DNA of 25,052 bases from CAZAYP01 sp964489425 [NCBI: uncultured Verrucomicrobiota bacterium] (GCA_964489425.1 CAZAYP010000074.1:1-25052); one strand, 5' to 3'; shown: positions 16,930-23,433, numbered from the stretch's first letter. A program made the numbers and translations. Notes: generated from the sequence alone by a model not told the origin.

Positions 16930-17811
16930 TCAACCCCTCGTAGTCATAGATTCCAGCATACGCATAATAGCGCGGCTGATAGTTTCTGGTTTAAGCTGAT
17001 CCAAACAATGCTTGCCGTCCTGCTGGCAGGGCGTACCGTAGTGCCCGGGCTGTTGCGGACCGATGCAGAGTTTAACACCGCAAGACACCGTGGACGGCAA
17101 GTGCGTTTGACCCGGATACCCGTAAATCCGGTGATCCGTAGGGCCCCAGAGCACCACGGCTGGCTTGCCGAGCATGTACGCGGCATGCATGGCCACGTTA
17201 TCCACCGTGACCACTACGTCAAAGAGCGAGATCATGCCGATCAGCTCGCGCGCCGTGGTGACGCCCAATAGAGAATAGGCATTCCGGATGTGTACATCTC
17301 TTGATCGGCCGGCCTGAGCCACGAAGACGTCCTTTTGGAGCAGTAAGTCAACCACTTGGTGCCAGATGGCCGGATGCATCTGCTTGCGCGGCGAATCCGA
17401 TGCTGGCACGATCAGCACATTGCACTGCGGCTTCAAGGGCATAAAGTTGCGCCACCAGTCCATTACCGGGATGCCGCCGTGCAAATATAGCTTTTCAGCC
17501 ACCGGCAGGGTCATTCCGAACATACGCGCCAGCAGTTGATAGGCTCGGAATTGCGGATCGCCATATTCGGGTTGACTCCAGTAGGTTGTTTCCTGGATCT
17601 TGGAGCCTTCCGGGGGGTACCCGATATGCGCGATGGCCGGGTGGCCGCGGAAAAAGTCCGTGTAGCGAGTGCGATACACCATATTGAACTTGCGGCCCGG
17701 TTCCTTATCGGCAATCTGCTTGAGCACGCCGGAAAACATCAGCGTGTCGCCAAGCCCACCGATGGGATTGACCCAAGGCAAGTCATGGTTTATGGCAGGT
17801 GACTCAGACAT
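16930..17811 (-). CDS. GT9 (heptosyltransferase-like) glycosyltransferase
   Basis: This 293-aa protein is a member of glycosyltransferase family 9, the family of ADP-heptose:LPS heptosyltransferases. Evidence is the N-terminal NPIGGLGDTLMFSGVLKQI loop (about 15-33), the C-terminal nucleotide-sugar half with LIGMISLFDVVVTVDNVAMHAAYMLGKPAVVLWGPTDHRIYGY, and a Cys-rich end (CGVKLCIG...CQQDGKHCLDQL) common in GT9 proteins. I chose ATG 17811; an upstream GTG (17832) would take its first codons from a dispersed repeat. Its place between the radical SAM genes and the giant secreted protein, 3 nt before the latter, suggests it glycosylates one of the operon's products, but an ordinary cell-envelope role cannot be excluded. 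The acceptor and sugar are unknown. Confidence 0.85.
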   Translation of the reverse strand: MSESPAINHDLPWVNPIGGLGDTLMFSGVLKQIADKEPGRKFNMVYRTRYTDFFRGHPAIAHIGYPPEGSKIQETTYWSQPEYGDPQFRAYQLLARMFGMTLPVAEKLYLHGGIPVMDWWRNFMPLKPQCNVLIVPASDSPRKQMHPAIWHQVVDLLLQKDVFVAQAGRSRDVHIRNAYSLLGVTTARELIGMISLFDVVVTVDNVAMHAAYMLGKPAVVLWGPTDHRIYGYPGQTHLPSTVSCGVKLCIGPQQPGHYGTPCQQDGKHCLDQLKPETISRAIMRMLESMTTRG

Positions 17812-17819
17812 ATTTTTAA

Positions 17820-17882
17820 CCACGAAGTTCACGAAGAGGAGTGTTTCTGGTCTTTCCTTCGTTCCCTTCGTGCTCTTCGTGG
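17820..17882. repeat. Inverted CCACGAAG dispersed repeat between operon genes
   Basis: Arms CCACGAAGTTCACGAAG (17820-17836) and CTTCGTGCTCTTCGTGG (17866-17882) are inverted, with only two or three mismatched positions, and fold into a hairpin with a 29-nt loop. It sits in the only sizeable gap of the operon, between the second radical SAM gene and the glycosyltransferase. It belongs to the same repeat family as 9072-9100. It could act as an mRNA stabiliser or partial terminator, or simply mark an insertion. Confidence 0.8.
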
Positions 17883-17901
17883 TGGATATTCTGATTCTGT
17901 T

Positions 17902-19035
17902 TCATTTCTTGTCTGTTTGTTTTATTTCGAACTCCGGCCGGGGATCGAACTTCAAGCCGGTGATGGGCTCAAAATACTTTTCGATGAACCCACCACGGAT
18001 GGCGCACCAGGGTGTTTTCCGCATATAAGACTTGTGCTCCGCATAGGCATCCAGCGGGCATCCGCCGTGGCAAAGCTGCCAGAACCGGCAACCCTTGCAG
18101 TCGTTCTTTGGCAAAACGTCGTTGCGCTTGAGGAACTCCTCGCGCATGGGGTTTTTGAACGCATCGACAAACCCGGTCTCCCTGATGTTGCCGTAAGAGA
18201 TATAACCCCAGTCTGCCGACCGGCCGCAATGAGACATGGACCCGTCCGGTCCCACATTGATGTGGCTGTACGCGCATTGCCCAGAATCGCAACATCCCAA
18301 ATGAATTCCGTTGCCCAGCAAATTCTTCATGAGCGATTCAAAAGGCTGCACAATGGGATAGCGCTCCCGGTGCTCCCACCACAGTGGCAGGATCGCGCCC
18401 AGGAAGTCGGAAAACTCCTGCGGCGTTATGGCCCACTCGGCACTAACCTTGTCGTAGATGATGACACAATTGATGTTGACCCCGCCATTAGGATGCAGGT
18501 TGGTGAGAAAGTAGAAGATATCCTTGGGACGTTCCAGCGATTTGCGGGTGGCAACGTAGATGTAGCCCCATCGCATGCCATTTTCTTCCAGCAGGCGCGT
18601 GGCGCGCATGAACTGGCGGTTATAGGTTTCCGAATCCCGCTCCTTGCCTGGTCCGCGGACATGTGGTTCCGGGTCATAGCTGGTGCCGATGGAATCAATG
18701 CCCAGTTGCTTCAAAACCGGGATGAAATCCTCGGTCAGCAGCGTGAGGTTGGACTGCATGGCGTGATTGATGCGGCCCCTGGTCGCCGCGCATTCCTGGT
18801 CCTGGTATTCCAGCGCCCGTTTATAGAAATCCACGCCCAGCAAGAGCGGCTCGCCGCCATGCCAGGTGACCAAAAAATCATCCTTCGGACAAGCCTCCAG
18901 GTACTCGTTGATGCGACGAAAGGTCAGGCGCAGTAAATCGTCCGTGATCGTGGCGCCGCTGGGCTTCTTCACTACGTCGCAATACACACAATTGGAGTTG
19001 CACTTCTCCGTGGGCTTGAAAATCAGGGTCGCCAT
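17902..19035 (-). CDS. Radical SAM/SPASM peptide-modifying enzyme (anSME-like)
   Basis: This 377-aa protein has the radical SAM cluster motif KCNSNCVYC (Cys 12, 16, 19) and the SAM-binding GGEP (60-63). The C-terminal SPASM region carries auxiliary-cluster cysteines at about 248, 249, 254, 270, 313, 316, 322, 326 and 344 (GPDGSMSHCG, then CKGCRFWQLCHGGC). This layout is shared by anaerobic sulfatase maturases and by enzymes that modify ribosomal peptides, for example the maturases of the His-Xaa-Ser system and cyclophane synthases. The ATG at 19035 has GAGGAAG about 5 nt upstream and overlaps the pseudo-rSAM gene by 13 nt. Since the operon opens with a Tyr-Xaa-Ser repeat protein and the giant gene has SUMF1-like domains but no sulfatase is nearby, peptide modification is the better guess than sulfatase maturation. 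Confidence 0.9.
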   Translation of the reverse strand: MATLIFKPTEKCNSNCVYCDVVKKPSGATITDDLLRLTFRRINEYLEACPKDDFLVTWHGGEPLLLGVDFYKRALEYQDQECAATRGRINHAMQSNLTLLTEDFIPVLKQLGIDSIGTSYDPEPHVRGPGKERDSETYNRQFMRATRLLEENGMRWGYIYVATRKSLERPKDIFYFLTNLHPNGGVNINCVIIYDKVSAEWAITPQEFSDFLGAILPLWWEHRERYPIVQPFESLMKNLLGNGIHLGCCDSGQCAYSHINVGPDGSMSHCGRSADWGYISYGNIRETGFVDAFKNPMREEFLKRNDVLPKNDCKGCRFWQLCHGGCPLDAYAEHKSYMRKTPWCAIRGGFIEKYFEPITGLKFDPRPEFEIKQTDKK

Positions 19036-19886
19036 GGTTCTTCCTCGGTCGCTTTCTTGGCGCGGTATTGTTCCACCACGTCCATGAGTTCTGTGCAAAA
19101 TGCCCGGCACTTTTCATGGCTGGGATCCATGGCATCAAAAAACCCCATGCAAATCCGCCACCCGGGACAGCAGGCACAATCGTCGAAATGTAGCAGGGAT
19201 TCCTGCCACCGGGCCGCGCTGTTTTGGTACATGGGATGCTGGTCCAAATCCGTCACATCCTCGAATCGATCCACAAGAAACCGGTTGGCCGCCAGATCTT
19301 CGGCGGTCAATGCCGCTGCGCCAGCCCGGTTCACGTGTAAATATTTTCGCGGATCGTTGAAATACACTGCCTGGAACGATGTCCGCTGGTTGGGCTGGTA
19401 TTCCTCGGCCAGGCAATCAAAGGGATCAATGGCTCCATGCTTCACGCGGCCGAGCAAGGCATAGGTCGCCAGATCGGCCATCAAATCCCAGTCCGGGCTG
19501 GCGCCATTGAAATGCAGGGCGCAGGAGATTCCCAGGGACGAGAGCATGCGCGCGGCTGTCAGGTTTTCCCTTGGGCAGGCCGGAAGGTAAACGCGGATGT
19601 TGAGCGCGCGCATCAGGCCAAGCTGGCGCGCCACCATGGGCCAGGCGCCCAGTTCCTCGACATAAAATGCCAAAGGAATTTTCTTCCAGTCGTCCTTGAA
19701 CGAAATTTCCCCCAGAGAACACCCCGGCGTTACGCGGATGACACGTATCTTGTTGCGAGTTCCGCTCATGGCATTGTTGGCTTGGTGAATGGCGTCCACA
19801 TTGTCCACCGTTACGACCAAGGCCTGATTATCGAACCTGGCCAACAATTCCCGGTCAAACGGGCACACCAGTATACGGGTAATCAT
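19023..19886 (-). CDS. Pseudo-radical SAM partner with SPASM-like Cys cluster
   Basis: This 287-aa protein has the alternating strand/helix pattern of a radical SAM barrel (IRVIRVTPGCSLGEI, PLAFYVEELGAWPMVARQLGLMRALNIRVYLPAC, RMLSSLGISCALHFNGASPDWDL) but no CxxxCxxC motif, so it should not bind the SAM-cleaving cluster. Its C-terminus has a Cys-rich SPASM-like knot: CACCPGWRIC, then EKCRAFC (Cys 237, 239, 240, 246, 260, 264). I start it at the ATG at 19886, which overlaps the stop of the preceding gene as ATGA; longer frames have no support. It lies between two intact radical SAM genes and overlaps both. Such degenerate partners in peptide-modification loci probably bind the precursor or support an active enzyme. 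I do not recognise a named family. Confidence 0.75.
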   Translation of the reverse strand: MITRILVCPFDRELLARFDNQALVVTVDNVDAIHQANNAMSGTRNKIRVIRVTPGCSLGEISFKDDWKKIPLAFYVEELGAWPMVARQLGLMRALNIRVYLPACPRENLTAARMLSSLGISCALHFNGASPDWDLMADLATYALLGRVKHGAIDPFDCLAEEYQPNQRTSFQAVYFNDPRKYLHVNRAGAAALTAEDLAANRFLVDRFEDVTDLDQHPMYQNSAARWQESLLHFDDCACCPGWRICMGFFDAMDPSHEKCRAFCTELMDVVEQYRAKKATEEEPWRP

Positions 19887-20890
19887 TCGTACACCTCGGG
19901 AATGCGTACCCTGGCTTCGCCCAGAATCTTGGCTGCTGTATAGGCCACACACCCGCCGGCGCACTGGCCTTCGAGACGGAACCGGCACTCGTCACAGGCA
20001 TCGAATATACCGCCGGTTTCCACGCGCAGTCCATCAAGTTTCTGCTGATAAAACCGCACAACATCCTGGATGGAATCGAACTCGTAGAGGGTTCGCTTAT
20101 GATGATTCGAAAGCGGGAAGCAGGACCATACGCTCATGTCCGGGCCAATGTCAATGGCCGGTCCGCACCCAAATTTGGCCGGATGGTCTGAATATTTATA
20201 AAACCACGCCAACTGCTCGTCGTCGAACAGGCACAGGGGGAACCCGCAATCCAGCCCGGGCCTGACATACAGGCGCTCAAACCACTCCCGATAAGTAAAC
20301 AGGCGGTCAACAACGCCTTTCATATCTTCCGGCTTGAGGTAGACGTTTTTCTGTCCAGGAATGGGATTGGCCATGCCCAACCTCAGCCCGCGCTGCAGAC
20401 CATACTCGTTGTACATAGGGAACAGGAAGTCTAATTCAAAGTCCTTGCGGTACAGGTTGAAGCCCGGAACGACAGACTTTCCGAACATCCGCAGGAACTT
20501 GCGGATGCTCTCTTGGTCGGAAAACGGGGCGGGGGTCTGCCGCGGGTTGTTGAGGTTGCAGGTGAAGCCCAACCTCTCATGCGTAACATTGGCCAACGCC
20601 CCGGCAGCCTTGTCGAACGTTTCTGCAGGCATGATCCCCGTGGTGAACACTCGGATCGCAAAGCCGCGTTCAAGCAGGTATATTATGAAATCCACGAAAT
20701 GCGGGTGCAGGGCGGGCTCTCCGCCCAGCAGCGATACGTGCTTTTCGCCGGAAGCCTCCAGGAAATCTGTGATATAGATCAAGTCTTCCCAACCGAGGCA
20801 GTCTTCTTCCGGCACACCTGCCATATGTTGCTTGGCAAAACAATACGGGCAGGAGCGCACACACCGTTGAGTTAATAAAACATTGGCCAT
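19883..20890 (-). CDS. Radical SAM enzyme with C-terminal auxiliary Fe-S cysteines
   Basis: This 335-aa enzyme begins MANVLLTQRCVRSCPYCF, giving the CxxxCxxC motif at Cys 10, 14 and 17 right at the N-terminus, followed by LLGGEPALHP (GGEP 56-59). The C-terminal third has cysteines at 215, 220, 242, 257, 299, 302, 310 and 314, with GPDMSVWSC and CDECRFRLEGQCAGGC resembling a SPASM domain. It starts 6 nt after the stop of the Tyr-rich precursor, with its Shine-Dalgarno sequence (GGAG) inside the precursor's last codons, and ends in an ATGA overlap with the next gene, so translation is likely coupled. As the enzyme adjacent to the precursor it is the prime candidate to act on the Tyr-Xaa-Ser array. 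An N-terminal precursor-binding (RRE-type) domain is not evident. Confidence 0.9.
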   Translation of the reverse strand: MANVLLTQRCVRSCPYCFAKQHMAGVPEEDCLGWEDLIYITDFLEASGEKHVSLLGGEPALHPHFVDFIIYLLERGFAIRVFTTGIMPAETFDKAAGALANVTHERLGFTCNLNNPRQTPAPFSDQESIRKFLRMFGKSVVPGFNLYRKDFELDFLFPMYNEYGLQRGLRLGMANPIPGQKNVYLKPEDMKGVVDRLFTYREWFERLYVRPGLDCGFPLCLFDDEQLAWFYKYSDHPAKFGCGPAIDIGPDMSVWSCFPLSNHHKRTLYEFDSIQDVVRFYQQKLDGLRVETGGIFDACDECRFRLEGQCAGGCVAYTAAKILGEARVRIPEVYE

Positions 20891-20896
20891 TGGCCA

Positions 20897-21385
20897 TCAA
20901 CTCCGGTAAAATTCCCGCGCAAAGCTATGGTAGCGCGGTGCCGGCATGGCACTGGAATAGCTGGCATAGTTGCCGTAACTATTGTAGCTGGCATAGCTGC
21001 CGTAACTTGAATAGTTCGAACTGTAGCTGTTATAACTCCCATAGCTGCCGTAACTACCATAACTATTGTAGCTGGCATAGCTGCTGTAATTCCCGTAGCT
21101 AGAATAGATATTCCAGTAGCTAAAATAGTTAGCGTAATTTGCATAGCTCCAATATGATCCGTATGAGTAGTAGCCATCAGCCAAATAATTTACATACCAG
21201 TTGCTGTAGTCGCCATAATAGACATTATACTTCACTGAATTGTTATTAGCGCCGCGATCGATTATCTGTGCCCCTAATCCCGTAGCCGCAGCAGCAATGC
21301 CGGCCATCCCCTTTGCGATCCGCTTCAGCGCTTCGCGTCTGGTTATTTGCTTTGGCATTCCGTTGTTTGGTGTGTTGCCGTTCAT
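20897..21385 (-). CDS. Tyr-Xaa-Ser/Asn repeat precursor protein with Tat-type leader
   Basis: This 162-aa protein has no homologue I recognise. Residues 1-45 look like a leader: TRREALKRIAKG (15-26) fits the twin-arginine pattern S/T-R-R-x-x-L-K and is followed by a short Ala/Gly hydrophobic stretch (GIAAAATGLGA, 29-39). From residue 53 to 143 every third residue is essentially Tyr: 31 of 91 residues. From Tyr75 on the unit is Tyr-[G/A/S/N/W/F]-[S/N], 23 units, with two single-residue slips after Tyr90 and Tyr121. The array ends in a different tail, AMPAPRYHSFAREFYRS. I chose the ATG at 21385 because GGAG lies 9 nt upstream; an upstream start has none. It is followed at once by two radical SAM genes and a pseudo-rSAM gene, so it is most likely a ribosomally made peptide substrate, comparable in layout to HxsA of the His-Xaa-Ser system. 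A structural low-complexity protein is the main alternative. Confidence 0.85.
   Translation of the reverse strand: MNGNTPNNGMPKQITRREALKRIAKGMAGIAAAATGLGAQIIDRGANNNSVKYNVYYGDYSNWYVNYLADGYYSYGSYWSYANYANYFSYWNIYSSYGNYSSYASYNSYGSYGSYGSYNSYSSNYSSYGSYASYNSYGNYASYSSAMPAPRYHSFAREFYRS
20957..21163 (-). repeat. 9-bp periodic array encoding Tyr-Xaa-Ser/Asn triplets
   Basis: The array encodes residues 75-143 of the precursor with a 9-bp period. Synonymous codons vary from unit to unit (TAT/TAC, AGC/AGT, GGT/GGC/GGG), while the amino-acid pattern is kept. This argues for selection on the protein pattern rather than a young DNA slippage array. Confidence 0.85.
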
Positions 21386-21580
21386 GTTTTGTCGCTCCGG
21401 TTGTATCTTTCGATCATCAGGATCCAACTAATCGAGAGATTAGAGGACTTCAATTTCATCAAGACTTATAAGGCTTGCACTTGCGTTGGGACGAGTGCCG
21501 GTTTTGCAATACAATACGGTTTGCGCGTTGTTTAATCCCATAAAAACAATCGCGAACTTCCGTTCACGCTCGATCTAGGG
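21386..21580 (-). promoter_or_regulatory. Leader region upstream of the peptide operon
   Basis: This stretch must contain the operon promoter or leader, as genes upstream on the same strand end at 21728. A hairpin CTAATC-GAGA-GATTAG (21428-21443) lies 43 nt before the start codon and could influence translation. A TATAAG-like box occurs on the minus strand at about 21466-21471, but no good -35 box is 17 bp upstream of it, so I cannot fix the promoter. Confidence 0.4.
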
Positions 21581-21669
21581 CCGCCAAGCCCCATGCAAGA
21601 ACATGTAATGAAGCCGCGCCCAAGGTACGCGCCTCCTGCAGTCTCGTTCTTGCATTTCAACTTTGGCGG
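21581..21669. repeat. Two-part inverted repeat upstream of the peptide operon
   Basis: Arms CCGCCAAG (21581-21588) plus ATGCAAGAAC (21593-21602) pair with GTTCTTGCAT (21646-21655) plus CTTTGGCGG (21661-21669), with matched 4-5 nt internal loops. The inner 10 bp are perfect. The structure could be a terminator for the upstream toxin genes, an operator or a REP-like element. No T-run follows on the minus strand, so an intrinsic terminator is less likely. Confidence 0.65.
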
Positions 21670-21727
21670 TTTCTGCCGAACTAATATCGCGACGACGCAA
21701 AACTTATTCAGATGTCAAAATCAGGCG

Positions 21728-22000
21728 TTATTTCCTCCCTTTTGGAGGGCTACGCGTCGCGCCGCCTTGTAGCCGCCGCCGTGAGGCGGTGGCCTTTGGC
21801 CCGCGGACCATCTTTCGCGACTGCATGGCCGCGGTGCTGATTTCGGCTATGCTTCTGCCGGGCCATAAATCTTTTTGCCAGGCAGTATAATCGAAGGGCT
21901 CCCTCTGGATGATGGAAATGAATCGTTCCGCGTTCACTTCCCCCAACGCGCCGGTCAACGCTTTCATACCTTCCAGCTTCAGAACCGTCTCTGCTGTCAT
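21728..22000 (-). CDS. Small antitoxin-like partner of the PIN protein
   Basis: This 90-aa protein has a conserved core, TAETVLKLEGMKALTGALGEVNAERFISIIQREPFDYTAWQKDLWPGRSIAEISTAAM (2-59), of a small-protein family usually found next to PIN-domain toxins in bacteria and archaea; it is presumably the antitoxin. It overlaps the PIN gene as ATGA, so the pair is co-translated. After residue 60 the sequence turns into a basic, low-complexity tail (RGPKATASRRRLQGG...) encoded by a GC-rich hairpin sequence (about 21744-21805, GCCGCC / GGCGG), which looks like an intergenic repeat that replaced the natural end. Function may still be intact because the core is complete. Confidence 0.7.
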   Translation of the reverse strand: MTAETVLKLEGMKALTGALGEVNAERFISIIQREPFDYTAWQKDLWPGRSIAEISTAAMQSRKMVRGPKATASRRRLQGGATRSPPKGRK

Positions 22001-22431
22001 GTTACCTGCTCCTTGACGAACTGTGCCGGATTAAGCACCCGCAATCCTGGATAATCCAGCATGTTGCGAATCAAATCGTCATCCGTTGTTATGAAACATA
22101 CCGCTTCAGCCTGCTCGGCGCAAGCCAGATGCAGGGCATCCTTTGGCCGAATTCCGCGAGCAAGCAGCGCCGTGGCTTTTCGCGTCACGACCGCGCTGGC
22201 GGACACGTCCATGACGGCGCGATGACTCCAGCGGGCGATGGCGGCCTTGCGCTCCTGGAACGGATTGTCCTGATTCTCAAAATCCAGCATGTAGGACCAA
22301 ACCAGCTCGTACCTTTTGGCCATTATGCCATCTTGAATTATCAACTTGGCCTCAGCCTCCCAGCGGACGCGGAACTGGCTCTGGTCATCGAAAGGCCGGT
22401 TGAAGCAGCAGTTATCGAGATATATCCTCAT
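21997..22431 (-). CDS. PIN-domain ribonuclease (VapC-like toxin)
   Basis: This 144-aa protein begins MRIYLDNCCFNRPFDDQ, with the first catalytic Asp of PIN domains, and continues with acidic positions in EAEAKLII, SYMLDFE, a RPKDALHLACAEQA segment and FITTDDDLI, the usual final acidic strand. PIN toxins cleave RNA, often tRNA or rRNA. I start at ATG 22431; a TTG three codons upstream is less likely. It overlaps its antitoxin-like partner in the order toxin-antitoxin. It lies upstream of, and on the same strand as, the peptide operon, but is separated from it by about 340 nt containing a hairpin, so it is probably independent. Confidence 0.8.
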   Translation of the reverse strand: MRIYLDNCCFNRPFDDQSQFRVRWEAEAKLIIQDGIMAKRYELVWSYMLDFENQDNPFQERKAAIARWSHRAVMDVSASAVVTRKATALLARGIRPKDALHLACAEQAEAVCFITTDDDLIRNMLDYPGLRVLNPAQFVKEQVT

Positions 22432-22454
22432 AACGCGCAAGAACGGGGGTGTGC

Positions 22455-22643
22455 TTACTCCTTCGGCATGCCCCAGTTGCCGGACTTTTTAAGCGCAGCC
22501 ATGGTGGTCAGCCGCATGGGCTTGAATCCTTCGGCCTTCAGAAAACGGCATACCCGGACCTCTTCGGTCAGTGCCCTCTGGGGTGACGGGATGCGCGCTG
22601 CGCGATGTTTCCTGTTTTTAGGAGCGACGGATTTAGTTTTCAT
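22455..22643 (-). CDS. Possible small hypothetical protein upstream of the PIN gene
   Basis: A 62-aa frame with a basic N-terminus (MKTKSVAPKNRKHRAARIPSPQ) and a C-terminal part EEVRVCRFLKAEGFKPMRLTTMAALKKSGNWGMPKE that reads like a folded segment. It ends 23 nt before the PIN gene. There is no clear Shine-Dalgarno sequence and I do not recognise the family. It could be an additional operon member or a chance frame. Confidence 0.35.
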   Translation of the reverse strand: MKTKSVAPKNRKHRAARIPSPQRALTEEVRVCRFLKAEGFKPMRLTTMAALKKSGNWGMPKE

Positions 22644-23127
22644 TCAGTACTGTACGCCCAAGGGAATCCAGAATATCCAAGTGTGGCTTGCCATACGCTG
22701 TTTTGTACCGGGCTACGCAGTGGACATGACCCGCGTTCTGGACCATTAGCCGCACCACGAACCATACAGCTTCGCCACAAACCGTTACGAACTCCACGGC
22801 GATATATAACGCCGGTATTCAGCCATATTTCGAATCGTTCCTCTGGCATACACGCAAAATTCTATTCTTGCCACCGCGCCAAGGACACGTGTTTTCAGCC
22901 CTTAAACGGTTGGCAAATCCAAGCTCCTACAGCAGCTTAAAGCATACCGCTATATGATAAGCTACCCCTTGACATCAGCGGCGTCAAGCTATTGAGTGGC
23001 TGAATATTGTATCGTTTTTGAATATTCGTGTATTCATTGAATCCTTGGCTTTCCGCCCATAATCCGCTAGAAAATCCTGACATCCAGCACATCAAGGTGG
23101 CTTCGTGGGGCCACGACCTCATGGGCC
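22644..23127. other. Non-coding stretch upstream of the portal fragment
   Basis: No gene is supported here. Short frames on both strands have no motifs or ribosome binding sites. The region from about 22940 is AT-richer than its surroundings. It may hold the promoter of the PIN genes and the right-hand boundary of the block that separates the two phage fragments. Confidence 0.45.
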
Positions 23128-23433
23128 GCCTTTGCTTTGCGGGGCATTGTGCGGCTGACACGGAAACAGAACTGGCGGGATATCCGGGGCCTCACCATGG
23201 CCCGGCTGGTGGCCAGGGAGGACCAGGCCGAGCGCGGGCAGTACGCCGACCTGCAATGGTTCTACTTCTTCATGGAGCGTTCGGACGTGACCCTCATGTC
23301 CGCCATTGCCCGCCGGCTGGCGTTTCTGGACTCACCGGATTGGCAGTATTGGCAGGCATGTGAACAGCCGGTGTTGGTGGCGGAAAGACGGTCTGAATTG
23401 GGTGCCTCGACGTTAATCGGGGCTACAGCATAA
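23128..23433 (+). pseudogene. DUF935-type phage portal protein fragment
   Basis: The frame reads RKQNWRDIRGLTMARLVAREDQAERGQYADLQWFYFFMERSDVTLMSAIARRLAFLDSPDWQYW, which resembles the N-terminal part of DUF935 (Mu gp29-like) portal proteins: RGLTMxRLV, a dimension of about 30 residues with an acidic helix, then the D-x-x-LMSAIARRxxxL-x-x-DW motif. Only about 70 residues match; the following sequence ends at a stop after unrelated residues. In Mu-like phages the portal gene directly follows terminase on the same strand, and here both fragments are on the plus strand. I read it as the remnant of the same dead prophage as the terminase at 8980-9580. Identification is from memory of the family pattern and is moderate. 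Confidence 0.55.

Noticed and set aside
17812-17832. Upstream GTG start for the glycosyltransferase
   Set aside because: The extra codons fall within the CCACGAAG dispersed repeat and add nothing family-like; ATG 17811 is preferred.
17902-19035. Sulfatase-maturing enzyme (anSME) acting on a sulfatase
   Set aside because: No sulfatase gene or C/S-x-P-x-R substrate motif is seen in the window, and the gene is embedded in a peptide operon; kept only as an alternative.
20890-21102. Plus-strand frame rich in Cys, His, Asn and Ser opposite the Tyr-repeat gene
   Set aside because: It is the complement of the 9-bp Tyr-Xaa-Ser array, so its Cys/His/Ser pattern is a by-product; no ribosome binding site or partner genes on that strand.
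20957-21163. CRISPR-like or minisatellite reading of the 9-bp array
   Set aside because: There are no spacers of 25-40 bp; the units encode a kept Tyr-Xaa-Ser pattern with varying synonymous codons, so it is a coding repeat.
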